Source: Candidatus Poribacteria bacterium (GTDB taxonomy: Bacteria > Poribacteria > WGA-4E > WGA-3G). Taken from it: a stretch of 64,000 bases of DNA. The translations under genes and the position numbers were made by a program. The stretch lies in NCBI GenBank assembly GCA_022819945.1, contig JAJEGI010000005.1, positions 86,679-150,678 of the forward strand, written 5' to 3'. The notes beneath the pieces were generated by a model. It did not search any database. It saw only the letters and a program-made list of their open reading frames with translations, and was not told where the DNA came from. The stretch's first letter is position 1. Each line of letters starts with the position of its first letter. This document shows positions 53,055 through 61,708 of this stretch, piece after piece.

Positions 53055-53154
53055 TGTAATGGAGGGGTGTTTTTGCTTGGGTGTTTTTTCAGATATAAGC
53101 AACGCACCTAAAAGTCGAAACGCATGTTGTTTCTCCGCAAGGAAAATTAAAAAA
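53048..53154 (+). repeat. Family B repeat joined to an ACCGCAAGG-type leader
   Basis: CCCGTAATGTAATGGAGGGG then TGTTTTTGCTTGGG repeats 44216; the second part (AAAAGTCGAAACGCATG and TCTCCGCAAGGAAAATTAAA) repeats the tandem leader at 37.6-37.9 kb. It provides AAGGA for the ATG at 53155. Confidence 0.7.
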
Positions 53155-55062
53155 ATGATTAAAAAGATTTACGTGCCCGTTGATAATTCGGACTACTCGG
53201 ATGCGAGTATCGCTTTAGCGGTTGAATTCGCAAAAAAATTCGGATCCCAATTGGTGGGTTCGCACGTTTACGCCGCAAAAATGCACGATGTCCGCTTCAA
53301 GCAGATGGAATACACGCTCCCTGAGGAGTATCAGGACGAGGTGGAGCTTGAAAAGCAACGCCGAATCCACGATACACTCATTACGATGGGACTGCAACTG
53401 ATCTCCGATTCCTATCTTGAGGTGATGAAACAGAAGTGCACCGAATTTGACATCCCGTTTGAACCCAAAATGCCGGAAGGCAAACACTATATAAAGCTCG
53501 TTGAAGACATTCAGGAAAGCGATTACGATCTCGTCATTATGGGCGCGCTCGGTATGGGGGCAGTCAAAGATAGCCTCATCGGTGGTGTCACTGAACGCGT
53601 CGTCCGCCGTATTAATACCGATACACTCGTTGTCCGGGACCTTGAACCCATTCAAGAACATAACGGGAATATCCTCGTCGGCATTGATGGCAGCCCTGAA
53701 TCTTTCTCAGGTTTGAAAACCGCAATACAACTCGGACAAAAGCTCAATAAACAGGTCGAAGCTGTTGGTGTCTATGACCCATATCTCCACTACATCGTCT
53801 TCAATTCCGTCGTGAATGTACTCACAGAACGCGCCGCAAGAACTTTCAGATTTAAAGAACAAGAGCAACTCCACGAAGAGGTGATTGATACCGGACTCGC
53901 AAAAATTTATCAGTCACACTTAGAGGTGGCACGGTCTATTGCAAAAGAGGAACACGACTACGCCTTAAAAATTACCCTACTTGATGGCAAAGCCTACGAA
54001 AAAATTCTACAATACGCCCGAAAAACAGACCCCTGGCTCCTCGTCTTAGGCAGAATTGGTGTCCACAGTGAACAGGATATGGACATCGGAAGCACTGCTG
54101 AGAATCTTTTACGTCTCGCGCCTTGCAATGTCCTCTTATCCAGTCAACGTTATTTCCCACAGATAGATGTCAAAGCAGAAGAGATCCTCGTCTGGACGCA
54201 GGAGGCGTTGGATAGAATGGAAAAAGCCCCTCCGTTGGTACGCGGCATCGCAAAAACAGCCGTGCATCGGTTTGCCATTGAACGCGGTCATTCTGTTATT
54301 ACCGAGAGTGTCATCGACATGGCGATGGAAGCCATTATGCCGCAACGTGCCTCTGAAAAACTCACCCGTGTCGCAAAAGAGATCGCCGAACAGAAAGTTT
54401 TGGAATCAGATGCAGTCCAGACCTATATCTGTGGTGAATGTGGCTACGCGGCGCACAACCAGCAACCTGTCCAATGTCCTGTCTGTAGTTCACCACCAGA
54501 GCGTTTTCAGATGGTAGACAAAGGTTCTCTGGAAAACATCGCTGTAGACGAAGGTGGTGCTGCCGAAGAAGAGACGTTTGACGGTGTGCGACTCCAGTGG
54601 TCGGAACAGGCGAAGAAGGCACTCCGCACGGTGCCACGCGGCTATATGCGGCGCAATGTCAAAGCACGCATCGAAAAATCCGCACGCTCCCAAAAGATTG
54701 GTACCATCACAAACGCATTCGCAACCGAGATTATTAATGACAGCATGGGGGAAGCGGCTGCAGTCCGTGAGGATGCACCTGAACTCAGAACCTTGCAAGC
54801 ACAGACTTCCGACTCCCAAAGTGCTGAAGTCGTTCCAGGTTTTGAAAGTCCAGTACAATGGACAGAGGAAGCGATCGAGCGTTTGAACTTAGTACCTGCT
54901 GGATTTATGCGAAATATCACGCAAACCCGGATTGAACAGCGCGCACAAGAAAACAACATTGAAGAGGTTACACTCGATTTCGCAGCACGCGTCATTGAGG
55001 ACGGCAGAAGTCTCGCCAATGAGGTACTTGGACAGTATTATCAACAGCCAGATCAGGAGTAA
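53155..55062 (+). CDS. Tandem universal stress protein fused to PCP_red-like and rubredoxin-like domains
   Basis: A 635-residue cytoplasmic protein. Two UspA domains (about 1-155 and 165-330) carry ATP-site glycines (MGALGMGAVKDSLIGG; LGRIGVHSEQDMDIGSTAEN). Then a PCP_red-like module (345-410, VWTQEALDRMEKAPPLVR), a rubredoxin-like knuckle (424-455, YICGECGYAAHNQQ and CPVC) and two more PCP_red-like modules (480-535, LQWSEQAKKALRTVP; 567-630, VQWTEEAIERLNLVP). PCP_red is known from the C-terminus of protochlorophyllide reductase subunit B; no pigment genes are here. A stress-linked redox or Fe-S role is inferred. Confidence 0.8.
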   Translation: MIKKIYVPVDNSDYSDASIALAVEFAKKFGSQLVGSHVYAAKMHDVRFKQMEYTLPEEYQDEVELEKQRRIHDTLITMGLQLISDSYLEVMKQKCTEFDIPFEPKMPEGKHYIKLVEDIQESDYDLVIMGALGMGAVKDSLIGGVTERVVRRINTDTLVVRDLEPIQEHNGNILVGIDGSPESFSGLKTAIQLGQKLNKQVEAVGVYDPYLHYIVFNSVVNVLTERAARTFRFKEQEQLHEEVIDTGLAKIYQSHLEVARSIAKEEHDYALKITLLDGKAYEKILQYARKTDPWLLVLGRIGVHSEQDMDIGSTAENLLRLAPCNVLLSSQRYFPQIDVKAEEILVWTQEALDRMEKAPPLVRGIAKTAVHRFAIERGHSVITESVIDMAMEAIMPQRASEKLTRVAKEIAEQKVLESDAVQTYICGECGYAAHNQQPVQCPVCSSPPERFQMVDKGSLENIAVDEGGAAEEETFDGVRLQWSEQAKKALRTVPRGYMRRNVKARIEKSARSQKIGTITNAFATEIINDSMGEAAAVREDAPELRTLQAQTSDSQSAEVVPGFESPVQWTEEAIERLNLVPAGFMRNITQTRIEQRAQENNIEEVTLDFAARVIEDGRSLANEVLGQYYQQPDQE

Positions 55063-55101
55063 ACGGGTAACTGGCGACTTGCAAAAAATGGAAGATAAAT
55101 T

Positions 55102-55530
55102 ATGAGTGAAATCCCAACGGTCACATTTCAAATACTCGGTCCAAATGAGGGCGTTGCGGAGGGTTCACACAAAGGTTTATGGTTTAAGGTGCATTCAGAT
55201 CCTCCACCGGCGAGTAATCTTCTCGTTGGCGTGAAGGTGTGCGCATCTAACGGAGAAGTTCAACAGTCCGGCACTGTCATGATCCTGAAACATGAAAGCC
55301 ATTCTGCCGATTTTTTTTACAAGACAGTGGAAGGTAAGCTGGATGTATGGCTGGAAATTGAGCCTTTTGATTCGCTCGCTAAATTAGAGTTCCCTGTTTT
55401 CACAAACGAAGGGTATGTGATAGAGGCAGGGTGTGAATTTCTGGAGTATAGCGTTGGCGACTTATCAAAAATAGTGCCTTACCAGTGGAAGGGGCCTGAT
55501 CGCGGCTTATGGACAGACGAGAAACGTTGA
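55102..55530 (+). CDS. Hypothetical protein, Calx-beta-like fold
   Basis: A 142-residue protein without signal peptide. VTFQILGPNEGVAEGSHKGL and HSDPPPASNLLVGVKV resemble one Calx-beta repeat, a beta-sandwich usually found in large adhesins. A single short copy in a gene by itself is unusual. No ribosome site stronger than GAAGAT. Function unknown. Confidence 0.5.
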   Translation: MSEIPTVTFQILGPNEGVAEGSHKGLWFKVHSDPPPASNLLVGVKVCASNGEVQQSGTVMILKHESHSADFFYKTVEGKLDVWLEIEPFDSLAKLEFPVFTNEGYVIEAGCEFLEYSVGDLSKIVPYQWKGPDRGLWTDEKR

Positions 55531-55585
55531 AATTTGCTGCAGGCACAGAATTGTAGCAAGGTTCACTGAGAAGTGGAGGTTCATT

Positions 55586-56860
55586 ATGCAAAAGCATGCT
55601 TTGAGAAATGCGTTGATATTCTTACTTGTGGTATTTATCCTAACAGCTAACAGTTTCGCCGACAATTGGCAACAGTGGCGCGGGATGCACAACGACGGGA
55701 TCAGCCAAGAAACCGATATACCTATCCAATGGAGTCAAACCGAAAATATCAAGTGGCGTTTACCGCTCCCCGGCGAAGCCGCATCTACGCCTATCATCTG
55801 GGAAGACAAGATCTTCCTCACTTCGGCTGAAGGCGATGCACTTGTTTTGATGTGTATCGGCACCGATGGTGAAGAACTCTGGAAGCAGACTTTAGGACAT
55901 GGCAACCGAAGCGTCCGCGGAGGTGAAGCCAATTCTGCCGCACCTTCTCCGGTAACCGACGGCGAACATGTCTGGGCGTTCCTGGGAACCGGGGACCTCG
56001 CCTGCTACGATTTTGATGGGAATCAGGTTTGGTACACCAATCTCGCGGACCGTTACGGCGAATTCAATCTCTATTTTATCATGTCAACCACCCCGCTCCT
56101 TGACAAAGATCGACTCTATTTCCAACTCATCCACAGCAACGCATGGGTCGTTCTTGCGCTTGACAAAATGACCGGTGAGGAGATATGGAAGCATAATAGG
56201 GACAGTGATGCAACCGCTGAATGCGAACAGGCGTATACTTCTCCAATTCTCTACCGTGATGCAGAACGTGAATACCTTGTTGTACACGGCGCGGATTATG
56301 TTACCGCACACAGCCTTGAAGATGGCAGCGAAATCTGGCGATGTGGCGGTTTCAATCCAGTATTCAGTTATAACCATTCCCTCCGTTTCGTTGCTTCTCC
56401 AGTTGCTACAGAAGGACTTATCGTCGTCCCCTCTGCGAAAAACGGACCCGTTTTAGGGATCAATCCCGCTGCTACGAAGGGTGATATAACGGACAGCGAA
56501 TGGCAGGTTTGGAAACGCCAGCAAGGCACTCCCGATGTCCCTTCGCCACTTATTCATGACGGTTTAGTTTATCTGTGTCGAGAAAACGGTGATCTGATAT
56601 GTCTGGATGCCAAAACTGGAGAGCAGTTCTATCGAGAGCGAACGCATCGGCACCGGCATCGTGCCTCACCTGTCTACGCGAATGGACACATCTATCTAAC
56701 ATCTCGTGACGGCATTGTCAATGTTGTAAAAACAGGGCGTGAATTTGAAATCGTCGCCAGCAATTCCATGGGTGAAGTTATCGCTGCGTCTCCTGCTATC
56801 GCAAACGGTACGCTCTATCTCCGCAGTTATCAAGCACTCTATGCTATTGGTGGAGAGTAA
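55586..56860 (+). CDS. PQQ-binding-like beta-propeller repeat protein, secreted
   Basis: A 424-residue protein with a signal peptide ending near NSFADN, followed by NWQQWRGMHNDGIS and propeller blades of the PQQ/BamB-like type (KIFLTSAEGDALVLMCIGTD, LVYLCRENGDLICLDAKTGE). Quinoprotein catalytic residues are not evident, so it may be structural or binding. Its stop overlaps the start of the Mrp-type gene by one base, which links a periplasmic protein with a cytoplasmic ATPase in one operon. Confidence 0.8.
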   Translation: MQKHALRNALIFLLVVFILTANSFADNWQQWRGMHNDGISQETDIPIQWSQTENIKWRLPLPGEAASTPIIWEDKIFLTSAEGDALVLMCIGTDGEELWKQTLGHGNRSVRGGEANSAAPSPVTDGEHVWAFLGTGDLACYDFDGNQVWYTNLADRYGEFNLYFIMSTTPLLDKDRLYFQLIHSNAWVVLALDKMTGEEIWKHNRDSDATAECEQAYTSPILYRDAEREYLVVHGADYVTAHSLEDGSEIWRCGGFNPVFSYNHSLRFVASPVATEGLIVVPSAKNGPVLGINPAATKGDITDSEWQVWKRQQGTPDVPSPLIHDGLVYLCRENGDLICLDAKTGEQFYRERTHRHRHRASPVYANGHIYLTSRDGIVNVVKTGREFEIVASNSMGEVIAASPAIANGTLYLRSYQALYAIGGE

Positions 56861-57744
56861 TGAAAACCTACAACGAGTTGCCGAGCGATGCTGGTTCCAA
56901 TATCATAGGGCAGGTCACAGCACAGGTAAACCGGATTCAACAACGGCTCGCCTCTATCAAACACACAGTAGCCGTTATGAGCGGAAAAGGCGGGGTTGGA
57001 AAAAGTTCTCTCACTGCGAATCTTGCCACCGCCCTTACACTAAAAGGCAACACTGTCGGAGTTGTTGACGCTGATATTAATGGACCGACACTGGCGAAGA
57101 TGATGGGTGTTCGCGACGCAACATTGGAATATACTCCCACAGGTGTCAAGCCTGCCGTCACAGCACTCGGCACTCAGCTTATCTCAATGGATCTGCTCTT
57201 AGCAGAGGATGATGCACCGGTACTCTGGAATGCGCATTCACAAAAAGACGCATTCACATGGCGTGCCACGATGGAGGTAGGGGCACTCCGAGAGTTTATC
57301 GCCGATACCGAATGGGGCGAGTTGGATTACCTGCTGCTGGATCTCCCACCGGGAACCGATCGACTTCCAAATGTGGCGGAACTTATTCCTAATCTTGGCG
57401 GTGTCGTCGTTGTGACAATCCCCTCCGAAGTCTCGCAATTAATCGTCAAAAAATCGGTAACCATGGCGAGGGACATTCTTGATGTTCCGATCATCGGCGT
57501 TGTCGAAAATATGGCTTTCTATGTATGTCAACACTGCGGCGAAGAAGAACCGCTCTTTTCCGCAGACGAAACGCCTGATGAGGCATTCCAGCAGCCCCTC
57601 CTCGGCAGCATCCCCTTTGATCCGCAGCTCGCGCGCACTAATGACAACGGAACCCTCTATCTTGGTGAACGCCTGGACACTCCCGCGAGCAAGGTACTCA
57701 TGCAAGTCGCTGAAAAGATTCAAGCGTTTTTTGAAAATTATTGA
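56860..57744 (+). CDS. mrp: Mrp/NBP35 family P-loop ATPase (Fe-S carrier type)
   Basis: A 294-residue ATPase. The deviant Walker A SGKGGVGKSS is at 41-50, DADINGPTLAKMMG follows, DLPPGTDRLPN is the switch region, and CQHC (C223, C226) is the inter-subunit Fe-S motif. Such proteins carry and transfer 4Fe-4S clusters. The usual N-terminal DUF59 domain is absent. It lies 18 bases before a zinc-ribbon/PCP_red gene, suggesting a joint cofactor-handling role. Confidence 0.9.
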   Translation: MKTYNELPSDAGSNIIGQVTAQVNRIQQRLASIKHTVAVMSGKGGVGKSSLTANLATALTLKGNTVGVVDADINGPTLAKMMGVRDATLEYTPTGVKPAVTALGTQLISMDLLLAEDDAPVLWNAHSQKDAFTWRATMEVGALREFIADTEWGELDYLLLDLPPGTDRLPNVAELIPNLGGVVVVTIPSEVSQLIVKKSVTMARDILDVPIIGVVENMAFYVCQHCGEEEPLFSADETPDEAFQQPLLGSIPFDPQLARTNDNGTLYLGERLDTPASKVLMQVAEKIQAFFENY

Positions 57745-57762
57745 AAATTAAAGGAGAAAAAA

Positions 57763-58296
57763 ATGAAGTTCCTGTGTACAGACTGCGATACGGCGATGAA
57801 GTTTAAAGACGTGACCCGTCCCGAACAAGGCTCCGTGACAGCACTTTTTGAATGCCCTGACTGTTTTACAGAGATCGCCATGTACCTTAATCCATCGGAG
57901 ACCCAGATGCTGAAATCCTTGGATCTCAAACTCGGTGGCACTAACGAAGCAGCGCAACCCTTGCAGCTGGTCCGCTCACAATTAGAGACGGCAAAAGGCG
58001 AATCAATGCCTAACATGTTTTCGTCAGAAGCAAGCAGTTCAGCTGAGACTGCTGAAGGCGGCAAATGTCCTTTTACGGGTGTTATCTCGGAGGCATTTCA
58101 GGAAGACGCAACGCCTGCCGAACCAACCGGTCCCACCTGGACAGCGGAAGCACTCGAACGCTTAGAGCGAATCCCCGCTTTTGTGCGTCCTATGGCAAAG
58201 ATGGGGATTGAAAGTTTCGCCAAAGACAACGGATATGATGAAATTACAGGCGAAGTTATGGATGCCGCCCGCGGTAACTTCCCTGCACAGTTCTAA
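57763..58296 (+). CDS. Zinc-ribbon protein with C-terminal PCP_red-like domain
   Basis: A 177-residue protein. The N-terminus has two CxxC pairs (C5/C8, C31/C34) typical of a zinc ribbon or small Fe site. The C-terminus (about 125-177) is a PCP_red-like module, TWTAEALERLERIPAFVRPM and IESFAKDNGYDEITGEVMDA. AAAGGAG precedes the ATG. Paired with the Mrp-type ATPase and sharing the module with the USP fusion at 53155. Confidence 0.78.
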   Translation: MKFLCTDCDTAMKFKDVTRPEQGSVTALFECPDCFTEIAMYLNPSETQMLKSLDLKLGGTNEAAQPLQLVRSQLETAKGESMPNMFSSEASSSAETAEGGKCPFTGVISEAFQEDATPAEPTGPTWTAEALERLERIPAFVRPMAKMGIESFAKDNGYDEITGEVMDAARGNFPAQF

Positions 58297-58561
58297 GAGG
58301 TTGAAACACTTTGGAGAATCGGCAAAACCTACGAAGTATAACCCAATCTATGATTCAATGCCTTTATGCAGATGGAAAAAGTATACAGGCTACATTTTCC
58401 AACACGACAGAAAAGTAAACGGCGAAAACTCGGAAACCATCAAAATACAACACCCCACCAGAAACTCCAAATCCGGCGCATTGACAGCCACGGAAACATC
58501 ACCTGGCGAAATTTTATAGTGAAACCCTAAGATAAATAGACATATTCGTAGCATGATGCAC

Positions 58562-58630
58562 GTCGCATCTGGGGTTTTTGCAAACGCTAAAGTCCAATGC
58601 GAAGAAAGTGTTTCTTCAAGTACGCCGCAA
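58562..58630 (+). repeat. Dispersed repeat family C, copy 2, in a 651-base intergenic region
   Basis: Inverted relative of 12701-12770. The region 58297-58947 has no gene; it also holds a palindrome (CAGTCTGAATGC / GCATTCAGACTG near 58650-58682) and a solitary family A end TGCGTAAGTTCT at 58770-58781. Confidence 0.7.
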
Positions 58631-58947
58631 AACTTTTAGTTTGGGTTTCCAGTCTGAATGCCCTTAATCGGCATTCAGACTGTTTACGAGTGCCCAATTA
58701 ATTCTAAACTTTACTATAAAATACCGAGATTCCCCTTTTTGGCTCTAAGTACTCAATATTTCCCTAATTTGCGTAAGTTCTATTAAGTACATCTGCCTTG
58801 ACGGTAACCTATCCTAAAATTCAAACCAAATCTGACTATAAATGTGAAACTTAACATCGGTACCTATCGTTTATTTGTAACGTTTGACCCTATGCAGAGA
58901 TATATCATCTGTCATCTGCCTCAATATTTTCCACAGAGGAGAACATT

Positions 58948-59712
58948 ATGAAAAAAATAAAAATAAAGATCAGCAATATATCCTTTCTAATCAGCAGCCT
59001 TCTCATTATGCTTATCAGTATAACAGGCTGCTCCGATGTACCTTATACCGGCCCAACACTAACCGTTGACGATGTAGACCGCTTTCTTAACGCAAGAGAT
59101 GAAGATACAGTCTGTCTTCAAGATGGATTTGATACAGTCTGCGTAAAACTGTTATTGGATACAACGGAAATTGACGCGACAAATATAGACTATACACCTA
59201 CCGTCCACGTTCATCCAACAAATATCACCTATGTGTTTGATTATCAAGGGGATCCTATTTTGGAAGCGAAGCGGCTCATGGACACCACCCAAATTGTACA
59301 GGAATTAGTAGCGGCTGGCAGAGCGCAACTCCCCTCAAATATTGATAATCTCAACAATGGTAATGGCGGCTATGTTCCAGAAGGCTGGATTATCCAGATA
59401 TACTACCCAGACACATTCCGCGAAGCAAATCGTGGACAAACACCCGAAACCAGCGGACTCGACATTAGGGTCGTTGAAGGAACGAGGATGGGGACGAATA
59501 AGCGAAAAGACCTGAAGATAACCAACTTTACGCAAACTAACAAAAATGATGGCAGTCGCGGTGTTCAATTTTCTGTCGAAACTGAGGCACCAGAGATAAC
59601 AATTCAAGTGAATAAATTAGTCCCAGGCAATACTGCAACATTCCACATCAGTGCAGAGAGCGTGGAATCTAACGATGACACGAATATCCTCCAGTTACAC
59701 CCACTACAGTAG
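58948..59712 (+). CDS. Lipoprotein, paralogue of the following gene
   Basis: A 254-residue protein with a lipobox in LISITGCSDVPYTG (Cys about 28). The N-terminal block (LTVDDVDRFLNARDEDTVCL, DTVCVKL) matches the next gene, as do GWIIQIYYPDTFRE and the beta-rich end. No known domain recognised. GAGGAG precedes the ATG. Likely tandem duplicates that diverged in the middle. Confidence 0.7.
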   Translation: MKKIKIKISNISFLISSLLIMLISITGCSDVPYTGPTLTVDDVDRFLNARDEDTVCLQDGFDTVCVKLLLDTTEIDATNIDYTPTVHVHPTNITYVFDYQGDPILEAKRLMDTTQIVQELVAAGRAQLPSNIDNLNNGNGGYVPEGWIIQIYYPDTFREANRGQTPETSGLDIRVVEGTRMGTNKRKDLKITNFTQTNKNDGSRGVQFSVETEAPEITIQVNKLVPGNTATFHISAESVESNDDTNILQLHPLQ

Positions 59713-59733
59713 TCTCTAAGCAGGAGTAACATC

Positions 59734-60693
59734 ATGAGAAAAATTGAACCTTTCGCGCTAAAATTCATCGTCGGAATCCTAATGATCCTTTTCAGCATCA
59801 CCGGTTGTTCCGATATGCCTTATACGGGTTCAGTGCTAACTGTTCATGAGGTAGATCGCTATCTCGTCTCAACGGATGGAAATGTTGTCTGCTTTCAAGA
59901 TGAACTCGACTCAACTTGCCTAAAACTTACCCCAGAAACAGGGAACGGCGCGAATGCCATCAATGAACCTGCTATCCACATCTATCCGGAGAAACGTGTG
60001 TATGTGTTCTATCATGAAGGAAAACCTATTTTACGCGCAGTGAGGGCAGGCAATAACGGTGGGAATGGCAATAACAACGGCAATAACGGCAATAACGGTG
60101 GGGGCAATAATAACGGCAATAACGGCGGTAGCAATGGCAATAACGGCAATAACGGTGGGGGCAATAATAACGGCAACAACAATGGCGATAACGGTGGGGG
60201 CAACAATAACGGCGGTGGCAATGGCGATAGCAATGGTAATAACGGTGGGGGCAACAATAACGGCGACGGCAATGGCAATAACGGTGGGGGCAACAATAAC
60301 GGCGACGGCAATGACGGAGGCGGCAACAATAATGGTGATAATCCAGGTGGGACGAATGGCGATAACAACGGCAATAACGGCAGTCCACCGGATAATTCTG
60401 ATGATGGACACGGATGGATTATCTGGGTATACTACCCAGAAGGAACAGCGTCCCAAAATCCACCAACACTTAGCGAGAGCGGCGTAACTGTTACCATAAA
60501 TGGTAAACAGATAACAGATGCGGATATAACCGGCTTTGCACAGTTCATTGGCCCCAATAACGAAGTCGGCGTTCAGTTTTTCTATCCAACGCAGTCCGCT
60601 GAGCTTTTAGACCTAAAGGTACGGATGGAAGGGCTCGTCGCGGCTGAGGATCCAGTAAAATTCAACATAAACTACTTGTGGAACTCGCAATAA
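59734..60693 (+). CDS. Lipoprotein with Gly/Asn-rich repeat
   Basis: A 319-residue protein; lipobox in FSITGCSDMPYTG. The N-terminal domain (LTVHEVDRYLVSTDGNVVCF) and C-terminal domain (GWIIWVYYPEGTASQNPPTL) are joined by about 110 residues of Gly/Asn repeats (GNNGGGNNNGNG) at 60054-60380. The linker is absent in the paralogue 22 bases upstream. Repeat number probably varies between strains. Function unknown. Confidence 0.7.
   Translation: MRKIEPFALKFIVGILMILFSITGCSDMPYTGSVLTVHEVDRYLVSTDGNVVCFQDELDSTCLKLTPETGNGANAINEPAIHIYPEKRVYVFYHEGKPILRAVRAGNNGGNGNNNGNNGNNGGGNNNGNNGGSNGNNGNNGGGNNNGNNNGDNGGGNNNGGGNGDSNGNNGGGNNNGDGNGNNGGGNNNGDGNDGGGNNNGDNPGGTNGDNNGNNGSPPDNSDDGHGWIIWVYYPEGTASQNPPTLSESGVTVTINGKQITDADITGFAQFIGPNNEVGVQFFYPTQSAELLDLKVRMEGLVAAEDPVKFNINYLWNSQ
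60054..60380 (+). repeat. Low-complexity coding repeat (GGCAATAACGGT units)
   Basis: Trinucleotide-based array of GGC, AAT, AAC, GGT codons encoding Gly/Asn with rare Ser/Asp/Ala. Prone to slippage; it yields long false ORFs in other frames on both strands. Confidence 0.85.
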
Positions 60694-60697
60694 GTAT

Positions 60698-60788
60698 AGG
60701 GCTTACGCAGCCCCCTCTGCAGGCGGGGTTTGAAATCCCGCCTGCAGAGCGTAATATGCCCATTATCATGGAAAAATGCGTGAGTCCT
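60698..60788 (-). repeat. MITE-like palindromic repeat, family A copy 6
   Basis: A 91-bp copy with ends AGGGCTTACGCA / TGCGTGAGTCCT and inner CTGCAGGCGGGGTTTGAAAT / CCCGCCTGCAG, same orientation as the copy at 12594. It begins 5 bases after the lipoprotein stop. Confidence 0.85.
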
Positions 60789-60810
60789 GAAATATATAGA
60801 TGCCTGTTCC

Positions 60811-61611
60811 TTATTCATTCAGTTGATGCACGACAGCCAGTGGCGTTGCGGCGAGTAGACCTGCATCAATCGGAATCACAACACCCGAAATCCATTTCGA
60901 CTCGTCGCTGGCAAGAAAAACAGTCGCCCACGCCACGTCCCATGCGGTTCCCTCTGTACCAAGTGGGCCTATGAGGCGCCGTCGTTCCCGTTCTGCCTCA
61001 CTCAAATACGGTGCAGGGAACGAGGCATAAAGATGCCCAGGGGCGATACAATTCACGCGGATATTGTCACGTCCGTGATGAACTGCCATCACCTTCGTCG
61101 TCGAAATCATCCCTCCTTTTGCTGCTGCGTATGGCACATTCCGAACCCAACCCGCACGCAACGCGTCAATTGACGAGACGTTGATAATCGAACCGCCTCC
61201 CGCCTCTGCCATCTGAGGCACAGCATGCTTACACGCCATAATCATACTCTTGAGGTTGACATCCATCACTCTGTCCCACTTCGCCTCGTCTACCTCCGTG
61301 ACCATCCCGGAACCGCCAAGTCCAACGTTGTTAAAAAGGACATTCACTTTACCGAAACGTTCAACAGCAGCTGCTACCATTCCAGCGCAAGCTGCCTCTG
61401 TAGATAGATCCCCAATGAATACCGAGGCTTCACCACCTTCTGCCTCAATTTCAGCAAGCGTGGCGTTAGCGTTCTCAAGAGAAATGTCCGCCAACAGCAC
61501 TTTCGCACCTTCTCTCGCAAAAAGCATCGATGTCGCATAGCCGGTGCCGTCAACTTCACCTTTTTTACCGGCACCCGTGACAATCGCAACTTTCCCGTTT
61601 AATCGCTCCAT
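60811..61611 (-). CDS. SDR family NAD(P)-dependent oxidoreductase
   Basis: A 266-residue short-chain dehydrogenase. Cofactor motif VTGAGKKGEVDGTGYA has extra residues between the first and later glycines; NNVGLGG, Ser147 and the catalytic Y161/K165 (YAAAK) are present. The ATG at 61611 gives the usual N-terminus (MERLNGKVAIVTG); an upstream in-frame TTG at 61623 is less likely. It follows a Gfo/Idh gene on the same strand, and both may act in one sugar or inositol pathway. Confidence 0.88.
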   Translation of the reverse strand: MERLNGKVAIVTGAGKKGEVDGTGYATSMLFAREGAKVLLADISLENANATLAEIEAEGGEASVFIGDLSTEAACAGMVAAAVERFGKVNVLFNNVGLGGSGMVTEVDEAKWDRVMDVNLKSMIMACKHAVPQMAEAGGGSIINVSSIDALRAGWVRNVPYAAAKGGMISTTKVMAVHHGRDNIRVNCIAPGHLYASFPAPYLSEAERERRRLIGPLGTEGTAWDVAWATVFLASDESKWISGVVIPIDAGLLAATPLAVVHQLNE

Positions 61612-61708
61612 AGTTTCAGCCAATTAAAAGGACAGAAGATTTTCCAGTCTTCCAACCTTCCAATCTTCCATCCCTCCCCAAGTAAGTATCCAATCGCAGC
61701 AGTTGTCT

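Noticed and set aside
58181..58519. ORF overlapping the end of the zinc-ribbon/PCP_red gene
   Set aside because: Most of it is out of frame with a supported gene, no ribosome site, no recognisable protein pattern.
60012..60487. Long ORFs on both strands across the lipoprotein repeat
   Set aside because: They are low-complexity Pro/Leu, Cys/His/Arg or Ala/Ile/Thr translations of the GGCAATAAC array, not proteins.
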